Shown here one piece after another: positions 8,325 to 18,202 of a DNA stretch of 64,000 nucleotides; the first letter of the stretch is position 1; each line of letters begins with the position of its first letter. The position numbers and the translations under genes were made by a program. Location of the stretch: positions 4,957,943-5,021,942 of the forward strand of contig NZ_CP030118.1 in NCBI RefSeq assembly GCF_006968745.1. The letters run 5' to 3'. The notes under the pieces are model-generated. The model was not told the origin of the DNA and searched no databases. It saw nothing but the letters and a program-made list of their open reading frames with translations. This stretch comes from Brasilonema sennae CENA114 (GTDB lineage Bacteria > Cyanobacteriota > Cyanobacteriia > Cyanobacteriales > Nostocaceae).

Positions 8325-8720
8325 ATGAATCTTATTCGTTTTGAACATATCAACGTTTCTTGCAAAAATCTTGAAACAACCAAGAAGTTTTATCAAATCC
8401 TATTTCCTGATTGGTATGTACGCGCCGAGGGGGTGTTTGAAGGTAGAAACTGGATGCATTTTGGAGATAATCAATTTTATCTTGCTCTCAATGATCGAAA
8501 TAGCCAAGAGCGTGTACATACAGCCTATGAAAACATTGGCATAAACCATACTGGCTTTGTGATTAAAGACGGCGAAGCTATGAAAAAATTGCTCGATACC
8601 GAGAACATTGAATATTACACAATGACAGCGCCTGAAACAAAGCACAGAATTTATGTCAACGATCCAGATGGAAATGAGATTGAGTTAGTTGAATATAACC
8701 CTGAGTATGAATTGAAATAG
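8325..8720 (+). CDS. VOC-family (glyoxalase/dioxygenase fold) protein
   Basis: 131 residues forming two beta-alpha-beta-beta-beta modules. The start is RFEHINVSCKNLETTKKFYQ and the family C-terminus is YVNDPDGNEIELVEYNP. Members bind a metal and act as glyoxalases, dioxygenases or thiol transferases for antibiotics; H9 and E127 fall where metal ligands usually lie. The substrate is unknown. A strong ribosome binding site, AAAGGAG, precedes the ATG by 7 bases, fixing the start. The gene is monocistronic. Confidence 0.88.
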   Translation: MNLIRFEHINVSCKNLETTKKFYQILFPDWYVRAEGVFEGRNWMHFGDNQFYLALNDRNSQERVHTAYENIGINHTGFVIKDGEAMKKLLDTENIEYYTMTAPETKHRIYVNDPDGNEIELVEYNPEYELK

Positions 8721-9117
8721 TCATTAAGTAGCCATTATGTACGGGAGTATATGATGGCTACTGAGTTAATAAAGATCAATGACAAATGATTAAGAAAAAT
8801 AAGTGTAATTGCAAGATTTTCGTAACGTTATCAGCACCAATTTAATCGCCCCTTCCTACTAAGGAAAAAAGTCTTACCAGCGATAGGGTAAGAGCATCTG
8901 AATTAAGGTTGACACAAGGGATAAGAACAATATATTGTATTTTTAAGAAAACAAGAGTTTAAAACTTGAATCATATAATCATTATCTATAACAACTCGTT
9001 TACTTTTTTGTCGTTCGCGTAGCGTGCTGTAGGCAAGACTACGTTTGTAAGTTTATTTACGATTGAGAGCATTGAGAGCAATGCGTCGTAGGAAAGCCGC
9101 TATGTGAAAATTCCACT
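8721..9117. other. spacer before the caspase-STAND gene
   Basis: No gene seen. It holds a small hairpin (TCTTACC at 8872 pairing with GGTAAGA at 8887) and a dispersed repeat of the CGTTCGCGTAGCGT type at about 9011-9043. The promoter of the large gene at 9118 must lie here but I cannot place it. Confidence 0.5.
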
Positions 9118-12100
9118 ATGCCTGAGTTTAAACGCAGTCTGGCAGTTGTTATCGGTATCAATCACTATGTCAATGGCATCCCGGAACTCAAAACTGCTGT
9201 CAATGATGCTAAGCAACTTGCCCTGATCTTGGAGCAAAAGTATCAATACCAAGTTCTACGATTGTTAGATACAGAAGCAACTAAGGACAAACTCACCAGT
9301 CTGTTTACAGCTTTTGAGGAGCAAACCCTTACTTTACCCGATGGCAGTAAAATCCACGTTGAACCTAATGATCGATTCCTGTTCTACTTTGCCGGACACG
9401 GCTTCGCCCAAGATGGACTAGACAATGCCGATGGACCAGCAGGTTTCCTCGTGCTTCAAGATGGGCAACAAGATGACAGGACTTGGCTACCTATGCAGCA
9501 ACTGCACGATGCCTTAGTCAAACTGCCGTGCCGTCATATGTTGATTATCCTTGACTGCTGCTTTGCTGGTACTTTCCGGTGGGCAGGACGCAATAGACAA
9601 GTGGTGCGAGCGCACAAACTCTATCAGGAACGCTATGATCGCTTTATTGCTGGTTGCGCTCACCAGGTGATTACCTCAGCCGCCGATGACGAGAAAGCCG
9701 CAGATTACCTGTATAGTTTTGGGCAGCGGGGCGAGAATCAATCTCACTCTCCCTTTGCAGAACTTCTTTTTAAGGCATTCAGCGGAGAGGCAGATTATAC
9801 CAAGGATGGTGTGATCACTGCAACTGAACTCTACGTCTATTTGCGCGACAACATAACTAGCAAACAGACTCCCGAAATCTGTGTACTTAAGAGGCATGAC
9901 AAAGGGGAGTACATTTTTCCCGTTCCTGGTTTTGACCGCAATCAATTAAAACCAGCCCCCAAACTAAATGAAAAAACTAACCCGTACAAGGGATTAGCGT
10001 CGTTTGAAGAAGAAGACAGCGATAAGTTCTTTGGTAGAACTGCTTTGATCCAAAAGCTACAAGAATTTGTCACGACGCATTCATTAACGGTTGTGCTAGG
10101 CGCTTCCGGTGCGGGTAAGTCGAGTTTGGTCAAAGCCGGATTGATTCCTCAGTTGAAGAAAAGTCAGCAACAGTGGCGCATCCTCCCTCCTATCCGCCCC
10201 GGAGACTCCCCCTTGAGGGCTTTGAATAAAATGCTGCTTCAAGAAAACTTGCCAGTTGTTGATAAAGAAGCGGCTATTCCCGGAGTAAAAAGCGTGCTGG
10301 CAAAATTGGCGAATTGGAGTCAGCTTAATCCCAACTCCAAGCTGCTGCTGGTCATCGACCAGTGTGAAGAATTAGTCACCCTATGCCGCAATAACACTGA
10401 GCGAGAGAAGTTTCTGAGCGGCTTGGCAGAGGCAATCGGGGCAAGTCCCGAGCAGTTACGCCTGGTGCTAACACTGCGAAATGACTTTGAACCGCAATTA
10501 AGCGATACTGCCTTAAAGCAGTATTGGACATCAGCTCGGTTTCTCGTACCGGGGATGAAGCGGCAAGAATTGCGGCAAGCAATCGTGGAACCAGCTACTG
10601 CCAGAGTGATGTTTTTTGAGCCACCCACTTTGGTAGACCAGTTAATTGATGAGGTCATGCTGATGCCGGGAACGCTGCCGTTGCTGTCGTTTACCCTAAG
10701 TGAGCTTTACCTCAAGTATATTCAAAGTGTTAGGAAGGGGACAAGGAGCGATCGCGCGATCGCTCAAGCAGATTATGAAGAACTGGGTGGCGTTACGCGC
10801 AGCCTCACCCAAAAAGCTGACTTTGAATATGAGCAGTTACAAAAGCGCGATCAAGCTTATACACTTGTTATTAAGCAGGTGATGCTGCGGATGGTGGCAG
10901 TAGATGGTGGTGAGTTGGCTCGTAGAAAAGTACTCTTGTCTGAACTGGAGTATCCTTCAGACAAAAATGAGCATGTGCAGGAGGTGATTCGGCAATTTAC
11001 CGACGCACGGCTGCTAGTCAAAGGTGAAGATAGCGAGGGAAACTGCTATGTTGAACCTGCTCATGATGCCTTAGTACGGGGATGGCAAAAGCTGTTGGTT
11101 TGGAAACAACAACAGCCGGAGACTATAATTCTACAACGGCGGTTGACACCTGCTGCTCTGGAATGGAACAGCAACCAACCAACAACGTTTCATTGGACTC
11201 CCAATCCGCGTAATTGGTTCGAGCAGTTTTGGAAAAGAAAGCGACAGGCAGGCTTTCTTTGGGATCGTAATCCACGTCTCGATTTCTTGCAGCAGGTACT
11301 TGATTCAACTGACAACTGGTTCAACAAGGTAGAAACTGAGTTTGTGCAACGCAGTCTCCAGCGCCAGCGCCACAACCGCCGCAAGACAATTGGCTTGGTG
11401 GCGACAGGGTTCGCCGTCGTGTTGGGATTTGCTGGTTTTCAGTGGTATCAGAACCAAGTGGCTCAGATTAAAACCCTAACTGCATCTTCAAAAGAACTTT
11501 TTGCCTCAGACCAAAAGTTTGATGCATTGATAGAAGGTATAAAAGCAGGGGAAAAACTAAAAAGGGCAATTGGAGTAGATCCTGATACTAAGTTTGAGGC
11601 TTTGACTGCATTACAGCAGGCAGTTTACTGGGTGAGAGAGCGCAACCGCTTGGAAGGGCAAAGCGGTGATTTCCTGAGCATAGCTTGGAGCGCTGATGGT
11701 AAACTGCTAGCATCGGGGAATAATGACGGCAGCATCAAACTCTGGAGTTTTGACGGCAAGAAATTCAAGACGATCAACGGGCATAAGGGTGCCGTTGGTA
11801 GCGTCAGTTTTAGCCCTGATGGTAAGATGCTAGCATCGGGGAGTGCCGATCGCACCATCAAACTCTGGAGCCTTGACGGCAAGGAACTGAGGACGATCAA
11901 AGGGCATAGCGATCAAGTCAGGAGCGTTAACTTCAGCCCTGATGGTAAGATGCTAGCTTCCGGAAGTGATGACGGCACCATCAAACTTTGGAATGACGGC
12001 AAGGAACTGAGAACGCTCAAAGGGCATAGCTCTGCGGTTCTTAGCGTCAGCTTCAGTCCTGATGGCAAGATGCTAGCTTCGGGGAGTTATGACGGCATGA

Positions 12101-13482
12101 TCAAACTCTGGAATGACGGCAAAGAACTCAAAACGCTTAAAGGGCATAATCGAGATGTCGAGAGCCTCAGCTTCAGCCCCGACGGCAAGATGCTGGCTTC
12201 GGGGAGTTCTGACAAAACCGTCATACTCTGGAAAACGGTAGATGGCAAGAAACTGAGGACGCTCAAAGGGCATAGCGATTCTGTTAGGAGCGTAGTTTGG
12301 AGTCCCGACGGCAAGATGTTGACTTCGGCGAGTATTGACAAAACCGTCATACTCTGGAGTCCTGAAGGCAATATCCTCAGGACTATTAAAAATAGTACTT
12401 GGGTCGAAAGCGCTGCTTGGAATCCCGACGGCAAAATGCTGGCTTGGCGAACTGTTGACGGAACCATCAAACTTTGGACTTTTGAGGGCAAGGAACTTAA
12501 AACTCTTACAGGGCATCACGATGTGGTCAGGAGCGTCAACTTTAGCCCTAATGGCAAGATGCTGGCTTCGGGGAGTGATGACAAGAGTGTCAAACTCTGG
12601 AATCTTGAGGGTAAGGAATTGCCGGGGATTAAACAAGGGCATAGCGGAAAGGTTTATAGTGTCGCTTGGAGTCCCGACGGCAAGATGCTGGCTTCGGGAA
12701 GTGAGGACAATAGTGTCAAACTCTGGAGCTTGGTGAACCACGGCAAAGAATGGAACCACGAAGAGAATGATGCGGTCAGAAGTGTCAGCTTTAGCCCCGA
12801 TGGTAAGCTGTTAGCTTCGACGAGTGGCACTACCATCAAACTTAGGAGCAAAGACGGTAACGAAATCAGGACACTCAAAGGGCATGACAATGAAATTTGG
12901 AGCGTCAGCTTCAGTCATGACAGCAAGATGTTGGCTTCGGGAAGTCGCGATGGCACCATCAAACTCTGGAGCTTAACAAACCGCAAGGTGGAGACGCTTA
13001 GGGGGCATAGCGGTGAAGTCAGGAGCGTCGCTTGGAGTCCCGATGACAAGCTCCTAGTTTCGGGAGGTAAGGACAGCACCATCAAACTCTGGAGTATCGA
13101 GAACCGCAAGCAACTCTGGATCCATCATGTAGAAGGTGACGGGGTTCACAGCGTCAGTTTTAGCCCCGACGGCAAACTACTGGCTTCAGCAAGTGATAAC
13201 GGCACTGTCCAACTCTGGAACCTTGAGGGTAAGGAATTGATGAGACTCACAGGGCATAGCAGTGGGGTTAGGAGTATATCTTGGAGTCCCGACGGTAAGC
13301 TGCTGGCTTCAGCTAGTAATGACAAAACCTTGCTGCTGTGGAACTTGGAGCTATTGGATCTAGATATGGTATTGAAGCGCGGGTGTGAATGGATACATGA
13401 TTATTTGAAGACCAACCCTAATGTCACAAAGGAAGATCGTCATCTGTGCGATGACATTAGAATTTCCCGTTCACATAATTGA
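9118..13482 (+). CDS. caspase-like protease / STAND NTPase / WD40 protein
   Basis: 1454 residues in three parts. Residues 1-270 form a C14 caspase/metacaspase-like domain with H94 (FAGHG) and C148 in D146-C-C-F-A-G, the usual catalytic dyad. Residues ~285-750 are a STAND-type P-loop NTPase that opens NPYKGLASFEEED and has Walker A GASGAGKSS at 328-336. A hydrophobic segment follows (IGLVATGFAVVLGFAGF). The C-terminal ~570 residues hold 14 WD40 repeats, enough for two seven-bladed propellers, then a short helical tail. Caspase-STAND-WD40 proteins are known in multicellular cyanobacteria and are proposed as signal-triggered cell-death or conflict effectors: the propeller senses, the NTPase switches, the protease acts. 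That is family knowledge; the trigger here is unknown. Confidence 0.92.
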   Translation: MPEFKRSLAVVIGINHYVNGIPELKTAVNDAKQLALILEQKYQYQVLRLLDTEATKDKLTSLFTAFEEQTLTLPDGSKIHVEPNDRFLFYFAGHGFAQDGLDNADGPAGFLVLQDGQQDDRTWLPMQQLHDALVKLPCRHMLIILDCCFAGTFRWAGRNRQVVRAHKLYQERYDRFIAGCAHQVITSAADDEKAADYLYSFGQRGENQSHSPFAELLFKAFSGEADYTKDGVITATELYVYLRDNITSKQTPEICVLKRHDKGEYIFPVPGFDRNQLKPAPKLNEKTNPYKGLASFEEEDSDKFFGRTALIQKLQEFVTTHSLTVVLGASGAGKSSLVKAGLIPQLKKSQQQWRILPPIRPGDSPLRALNKMLLQENLPVVDKEAAIPGVKSVLAKLANWSQLNPNSKLLLVIDQCEELVTLCRNNTEREKFLSGLAEAIGASPEQLRLVLTLRNDFEPQLSDTALKQYWTSARFLVPGMKRQELRQAIVEPATARVMFFEPPTLVDQLIDEVMLMPGTLPLLSFTLSELYLKYIQSVRKGTRSDRAIAQADYEELGGVTRSLTQKADFEYEQLQKRDQAYTLVIKQVMLRMVAVDGGELARRKVLLSELEYPSDKNEHVQEVIRQFTDARLLVKGEDSEGNCYVEPAHDALVRGWQKLLVWKQQQPETIILQRRLTPAALEWNSNQPTTFHWTPNPRNWFEQFWKRKRQAGFLWDRNPRLDFLQQVLDSTDNWFNKVETEFVQRSLQRQRHNRRKTIGLVATGFAVVLGFAGFQWYQNQVAQIKTLTASSKELFASDQKFDALIEGIKAGEKLKRAIGVDPDTKFEALTALQQAVYWVRERNRLEGQSGDFLSIAWSADGKLLASGNNDGSIKLWSFDGKKFKTINGHKGAVGSVSFSPDGKMLASGSADRTIKLWSLDGKELRTIKGHSDQVRSVNFSPDGKMLASGSDDGTIKLWNDGKELRTLKGHSSAVLSVSFSPDGKMLASGSYDGMIKLWNDGKELKTLKGHNRDVESLSFSPDGKMLASGSSDKTVILWKTVDGKKLRTLKGHSDSVRSVVWSPDGKMLTSASIDKTVILWSPEGNILRTIKNSTWVESAAWNPDGKMLAWRTVDGTIKLWTFEGKELKTLTGHHDVVRSVNFSPNGKMLASGSDDKSVKLWNLEGKELPGIKQGHSGKVYSVAWSPDGKMLASGSEDNSVKLWSLVNHGKEWNHEENDAVRSVSFSPDGKLLASTSGTTIKLRSKDGNEIRTLKGHDNEIWSVSFSHDSKMLASGSRDGTIKLWSLTNRKVETLRGHSGEVRSVAWSPDDKLLVSGGKDSTIKLWSIENRKQLWIHHVEGDGVHSVSFSPDGKLLASASDNGTVQLWNLEGKELMRLTGHSSGVRSISWSPDGKLLASASNDKTLLLWNLELLDLDMVLKRGCEWIHDYLKTNPNVTKEDRHLCDDIRISRSHN

Positions 13483-13583
13483 CAAAAATACAAAAAAATG
13501 CGTATTACCGAAAAAATAGTATTTTTGGCTTAGTACAGCGTTATCCTAGGAATATAGCTCGATAGTTACGCACACTCAAAGTC

Positions 13584-14054
13584 ATGAAAGTCTTAGGGCT
13601 AGTCTTATCTACCCTGTTTTTGCTGACGCCACCTGTTATGGCAGTTGAGTATCAGGGGAAAAATATTGATGGCACAAAGCTAGCAGCCAAAGCTTACTAC
13701 CGTGCAACTGGTGGAGTTTACGACGTTCAGGTACGCTTTAAACAGAATCGAGCGACAATCTACTTTGATGGTGGATACGAAACTACTATACAGTTGTCGC
13801 AGAAGGTTATAACTGACCCGAGCAATATTTCTGGTTTTGGAAAACTCGGACACATTTTTCTGAATAGGGCATTCAGTATTGGCTTGATTCCTGATAATAA
13901 TTTTGTAGGCGACACTCAACCATCTTCGTCACCTCCTCTTGAAGGCTTTTGGAAAATTAGCTTAGATTCAAAGGATTTAAACAAGTTCATTCATTCAGGA
14001 CAGAGTGACAAGCGCTCTAATAGTACGATTCATTTACGGACTTCCAAAGAATAA
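13584..14054 (+). CDS. small exported protein of unknown function
   Basis: 156 residues with a signal peptide (MKVLGLVLSTLFLLTPPVMA, cleavage near VMA-VEY). The mature part is basic and beta-rich (YDVQVRFKQNRATIYFDGG) with no family I recognise. It follows the caspase-STAND gene by 101 bases on the same strand, so co-transcription is possible. Nothing links their functions directly. Confidence 0.6.
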   Translation: MKVLGLVLSTLFLLTPPVMAVEYQGKNIDGTKLAAKAYYRATGGVYDVQVRFKQNRATIYFDGGYETTIQLSQKVITDPSNISGFGKLGHIFLNRAFSIGLIPDNNFVGDTQPSSSPPLEGFWKISLDSKDLNKFIHSGQSDKRSNSTIHLRTSKE

Positions 14055-14208
14055 AATCACCAATAAATAGTAATAATAATCATTGCCAGCAAAAAGCTCC
14101 GTCACAATTAAATGAGCGCGGCTCACTACCAACAGCCGAAAGTGCCGCGAACAAAGAGGGCATCTCTTCAGTAAGTGGATATTGAAGCACCATGAGTTTT
14201 CTAAACGT

Positions 14209-14228
14209 CGATTTTCGCATGAAAATCG
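14209..14228. repeat. 20-bp palindrome upstream of the P450 gene
   Basis: CGATTTTC-GCAT-GAAAATCG, a perfect 8-bp stem with a 4-base loop, 72 bases before the P450 start. It could be an operator or a simple hairpin. Confidence 0.5.
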
Positions 14229-14300
14229 CATTAACGAATCACCGAAACAATACGCTAGTATCTGGATAGTCTGAAGTTTTTGTTAGACAAAGGCGGATTC

Positions 14301-15854
14301 ATGTTCCAAAACATTGCTGCTCAGATTGCTTTTTCTGACTCATTTCCATATTTAGTTACAGTCTCAGGTGTTACTAGCATAGCGGTCATATTTGGCTGGC
14401 GCTGGTGGAAACAAAAGAACACTTACAAATCTCTAGACTCGCTTCCCTCTCCTCCCAGACACTGGCTGTTAGGAAATGTCCCTCAAATATTAGCAGCAGT
14501 AAAACAGAAGAAATACTTCCAATTATTGTTTGATTGGAGCCAGCAGCTAGGACCAATGTATGTCTTCTGGACTGGCAATCCAGTTCTGGTTTTGAGTAAG
14601 CCAAAAGTTATTGAAGACACTATTGTAAATGGGATGAGAGACGGGAGCCTAGTTAGGTCCCAGAGAGCGAGCAAAGCTTGGAACGATATCAGTGGGCCGA
14701 TTCTTCTCGGTCAAAACGGGACTGAGTGGCAGTGGCGACGCAAGGCTTGGAACCCCGAATTTAGTTCTAGCAGTCTGTTCAAATATGTTGAGATTATTAG
14801 CCAAGCTTGCGAACAAGTCATCGACACACTTAAAGAAACCGCTCCACCAAAAGAAGTTCAGGTAGATCCTCTGTTTGTAGAACTGACGATGAGGGTGATT
14901 TGCTGTCTAGTACTGGGGATTCCTGTAGATAAAAAGAGCACCAGTCATGAAGGACCACCCCTCGAAGTTCTCAAGGTATACGAGGCAATGTCTGTTGTAG
15001 GCTATCGCTTCCTACGGGTAGCTACTGGCGAGAAGAGATGGATGAAATATTTGCCAACTAAAAATTCACGAGATTATTGGGCAGCAAGGCGATTTTTAGA
15101 GGAGTTTATTACTCCCAGAGTAGACTTAGCTTTACAGATGAGAGAACAAAACAAAACCGAGCTACCACAGGTAAGTCCTTTGTTCCAAGAATCAATGTTA
15201 GTGAAAATAGCCGCCAAAGAACCGAAATACAATCGGGAAACACTCATAGCAGAAACTATAGAATTGTTAATAGCTGGTACTGACACTACAGCTCATACTT
15301 TATCCTTTGCAGTAGCAGAGTTGACCTTAAATCAAAGGGTTTTTCAGCATGCACAGGCTGTAGTTGACCAAGCTTGCCAAAGTCGAAGTGGCATTAATAC
15401 AGAAACCCTAAAAGAACTGGCTTACGTTCGCGCTATTATCAAGGAGACTTTGCGCCTTTATTCAGTTGCCTCCGGCTCGACTTCATTGGAAGCTCAACGT
15501 GACATTGTTATTGAAGGTAAGCTTATTCCTCGTGGTACGAAAGTATTCTGGTCAATGCTTGCTGCTGGACGAGATCCAGAAGTCTATCCTCAGAGCGAAG
15601 AATTTTTGCCGGAGCGTTGGTTAGACAAGAGTAAGGAAAGTAGTTTACTTCCAATGATAGACTTTGGCTCAGGTTATCATCGTTGCTTAGGAGAGCATCT
15701 GTCAATGCTGGAAGCAACGGTGATGCTGGCATTATTGTTGCGCTACTTCGACTGGGAGTTAGTTAACGGTCGTTCATCTGTGGAACAGTTACAGCAGAAC
15801 CTTTTGATTTATCCATCCGACAGAATGCCGGTGCGTTTTAGGTTGAGAAAGTAG
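14301..15854 (+). CDS. membrane-anchored cytochrome P450
   Basis: About 517 residues. An N-terminal hydrophobic anchor and proline-rich hinge (PSPPRHWLLGN) are followed by the P450 core. The core shows the I-helix AGTDTTAHT (oxygen activation), K-helix KETLRLY (ExxR) and heme loop FGSGYHRCLGEHL with the cysteine thiolate ligand about 60 residues from the end. The substrate is probably hydrophobic and membrane-soluble. A TTG at 14280 would add seven residues; I prefer the ATG at 14301, which has a purine-rich AAAGGCGG about 6 bases upstream. No ferredoxin or reductase partner is adjacent, unless the Rieske/FAD protein at 16080 serves, which is speculation. Confidence 0.92.
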   Translation: MFQNIAAQIAFSDSFPYLVTVSGVTSIAVIFGWRWWKQKNTYKSLDSLPSPPRHWLLGNVPQILAAVKQKKYFQLLFDWSQQLGPMYVFWTGNPVLVLSKPKVIEDTIVNGMRDGSLVRSQRASKAWNDISGPILLGQNGTEWQWRRKAWNPEFSSSSLFKYVEIISQACEQVIDTLKETAPPKEVQVDPLFVELTMRVICCLVLGIPVDKKSTSHEGPPLEVLKVYEAMSVVGYRFLRVATGEKRWMKYLPTKNSRDYWAARRFLEEFITPRVDLALQMREQNKTELPQVSPLFQESMLVKIAAKEPKYNRETLIAETIELLIAGTDTTAHTLSFAVAELTLNQRVFQHAQAVVDQACQSRSGINTETLKELAYVRAIIKETLRLYSVASGSTSLEAQRDIVIEGKLIPRGTKVFWSMLAAGRDPEVYPQSEEFLPERWLDKSKESSLLPMIDFGSGYHRCLGEHLSMLEATVMLALLLRYFDWELVNGRSSVEQLQQNLLIYPSDRMPVRFRLRK

Positions 15855-15899
15855 GGGTCAAGCCTTCTATAGAGAAATACGGGAAAACCCCATCAATAG

Positions 15900-16037
15900 T
15901 AGGACTTAGGCAAAAATAGCCAAAAAGCTTTATTTATCGAACCGCCAAGACGAGCCAGCGCTGCAGGAGGGTTTCCCTCCGTAGGTGACTGGCGTCGCCA
16001 AGAGCGCCAAGAATTCGTAGAGTGTGCGTAAGTCCTA
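15900..16037. mobile_element. MITE-like element with TAGGACTTA(G/C)GC ends
   Basis: Ends are inverted repeats TAGGACTTAGGC / GCGTAAGTCCTA, flanked by a possible 5-bp direct repeat AATAG. The interior holds another repeat block (GCAGGAGGGTTTCCCTCCGTAGG type) also present at 28 kb, so it is nested. A relative with the same ends is at 19150-19265. Confidence 0.65.
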
Positions 16038-16079
16038 AATAGATTGAGATGCCACTGCCGTGCATGGTCTGCCGACAGC

Positions 16080-17675
16080 CTAGGACTTGCTGTTAACTTG
16101 ACGCTGTCTCTGAACGAAATCAACTGCACCGCTGCGTAATTCATCGAGTGTTGGCATCTGGTTGGAACGCATCAGTTCAAAGATAGCCGCTGTTTCGGTA
16201 TCCCGATGGCTGGTTGCAACTGCCAATACTTGATTATTTTTCACATAGAAAGCAATAAATTCCTGTTTTTGCAGATCGCCATCCACAATCATCTCATCCC
16301 AACTTTCAGCATGTCCAACGTAGCGCAAGGGAAATTTGAATTGCATTGTCCAGAAAATAGGAAGTCCTTTAAATTTGACTGCTTTTCCTGCCATGTTATG
16401 AGCTGCAATCCGCCCTTGCTCTGCCGCAACTCGCCAGTGTTCAACGCGAATTGGTTCTCCTGTACGCCAGTCGGGATAACGAGCTATATCGCCTGCTGCG
16501 TAAATGCCCTCAGCCGCACGCAAGTATTCATCAACAACAATACTCTTATCTTTGGAATGCAAATTAACACCCCCAAGAAATTCTGTTGCAGGCTGTACAC
16601 CAATTCCCACAATGACTATATCGGCTGTTAAGCGATCGCCATTATCTAATATTACAGCTTCTACTTTGCTACTACCTTCAAATTGAACCGCTTTCCTGCC
16701 CAACTTAAAGGAAACGCCATTCTCCTGATGAACCTGCTGAAATTGCTTGCCAATTTGCTCACCTAAGATTTTCTCAAAAGGTACAGAATCGGGCGAAACA
16801 ACGGTTACCTGTGAGCCTCGCTGACTCAATCCAGCAGCCATTTCCATACCGATAAAACTCGAACCAATCACCACCACCTGTTTTTTTTGCTCGGTGAGTG
16901 CCAAAGCGCGATTGGTATCATCAAAACTACGTAATGTGAAAATGTTCTGTAAGTCTGCACCTGGAATATCGAGACTTACTGGCTTTCCTCCTGTTGCTAC
17001 CAACAGGGCATCATAAGTCAACGAATCACCATCACTCAAAGCGATTGCACCTGTTGTCACCTGCTCAACTCGCTTATTAAACAGCACTTCAATATTGTGT
17101 TCTTTGTAGAAATCTGGCGAGCGCAACGGCATTTCCTCAGAGGATGTCTCACCAATTAAGTAGTCTTTACTAAGCTTGGTGCGATCATAGGGCAGCTTGT
17201 CTTCCTGAGTAATCATGACGATTCGCCCCTGATATCCAGCTACTCGCAAAGCTTCTGCAGCATGAGAACCAGCCGCCCCCGCTCCTAAAATAACAAATGT
17301 GCGTTTATCAACGTTGGGGTCGAATTGCGCCATTGAGGGCAATCGCAACCCCGTTGTTTTCTCTGGTACGCTGACAATGACGTTTTCACCTTCAATGCGT
17401 ACCGTATAGCACGCTAAAGAATCCAAGCCAGGAGGCTCTGTTTGGTCGCCATTTGTCACATCAAAACAGGCATTGTGCCAAGGGCAAACAACATGATGCC
17501 CACTTAACACCCCCTCTGCCAGTGGTGCTTTATAATGACTACAATGTGCGCCGACGGCATAAAACTTTCCATCCAATCGGCTCAGCAAAACTTCTGTCTC
17601 GCCGACACACACCTGTTGCATTTCACCATCTTTTAAGTCGTTAATATTGGCAACGACTGCTTCTAGTTGTTTCAT
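16080..17675 (-). CDS. Rieske-FAD/NAD(P) oxidoreductase, AIF-like
   Basis: 531 residues from the Met at 17675 (MKQLEAVVANINDL). An N-terminal Rieske domain shows CSH...CPWHNACFD, the two Cys and two His ligands of a 2Fe-2S cluster. It is followed by a class I pyridine nucleotide-disulfide reductase fold with FAD loop GAGAAGSHAAEAL and NAD loop VVIGSSFIGMEMA. The C-terminal domain resembles that of ferredoxin/rubredoxin reductases and apoptosis-inducing-factor-like proteins (AIFM3 type). It probably moves electrons from NAD(P)H through FAD to the Rieske centre or an outside acceptor. Upstream in-frame sequence back to 17723 is probably leader. It is convergent with the P450 gene. Confidence 0.9.
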   Translation of the reverse strand: MKQLEAVVANINDLKDGEMQQVCVGETEVLLSRLDGKFYAVGAHCSHYKAPLAEGVLSGHHVVCPWHNACFDVTNGDQTEPPGLDSLACYTVRIEGENVIVSVPEKTTGLRLPSMAQFDPNVDKRTFVILGAGAAGSHAAEALRVAGYQGRIVMITQEDKLPYDRTKLSKDYLIGETSSEEMPLRSPDFYKEHNIEVLFNKRVEQVTTGAIALSDGDSLTYDALLVATGGKPVSLDIPGADLQNIFTLRSFDDTNRALALTEQKKQVVVIGSSFIGMEMAAGLSQRGSQVTVVSPDSVPFEKILGEQIGKQFQQVHQENGVSFKLGRKAVQFEGSSKVEAVILDNGDRLTADIVIVGIGVQPATEFLGGVNLHSKDKSIVVDEYLRAAEGIYAAGDIARYPDWRTGEPIRVEHWRVAAEQGRIAAHNMAGKAVKFKGLPIFWTMQFKFPLRYVGHAESWDEMIVDGDLQKQEFIAFYVKNNQVLAVATSHRDTETAAIFELMRSNQMPTLDELRSGAVDFVQRQRQVNSKS

Positions 17676-17860
17676 ATCAAATTTTGAAATAAGAGTTAAG
17701 TCGGTGAAAATAATGCACGCCAAAACTAGCTGTCTTTCACGTCCTAAAGATAATAGAAAAGATAGCTGACATCATGTCCCGCAGGGTAGATGCCAAACTA
17801 GTACAGCAGTCTACGAATCCAAGAGCTTTATTTTTGGCAAAGGTATTGTATGATTAATAC

Positions 17861-18202
17861 ATGTTGAATAACCGTAAAAACTCCCAAGCTAACCAAACTG
17901 GTATTCTCTACAGACACGGCGACGTTCTGATCGGACGAATTGCTAGTTTACCAGTTGGTGCTCAAAAGCGTGTAGGTGCTACTCTGGCTCATGGTGAAGT
18001 CACAGGACACAGCCATCGCATTCAGCAATCTAATGCTGTTCAGTTGTGGGTGCATGGTAGTAACCTTTTTCTAGAGGTTAAAGAACCAAGTGCCACATTG
18101 ATTCATGAAGAACATCGGGCGATTGAATTACCTCAAGGACTTTACCGCGTGTGGAGACAACGTGAATACCGCCCTGATGCTTACGTAGAGGTAACCGACT
18201 AA
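17861..18202 (+). CDS. small protein operonic with the DUF6745-like gene
   Basis: 113 residues, basic at the start, with YRHGDVLIGRIASLPVGA and a GHSHRI motif, ending in a short acidic tail. I do not recognise a named family. Its stop codon overlaps the next start (TAATG), so the two are translationally coupled. The pair therefore probably acts together. It is preceded by a 180-base promoter region and divergent from the Rieske/AIF gene. Confidence 0.75.
   Translation: MLNNRKNSQANQTGILYRHGDVLIGRIASLPVGAQKRVGATLAHGEVTGHSHRIQQSNAVQLWVHGSNLFLEVKEPSATLIHEEHRAIELPQGLYRVWRQREYRPDAYVEVTD

Noticed and set aside
12073..12759. 228-codon open frame on the - strand
   Set aside because: Shadow of the WD40 repeats in the caspase-STAND gene; its periodicity mirrors the sense repeats.
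9118..15854. Caspase-STAND, exported protein and P450 as one defence operon
   Set aside because: Gaps of 101 and 247 bases, a palindrome before the P450 gene and no known functional link; co-direction alone is weak.
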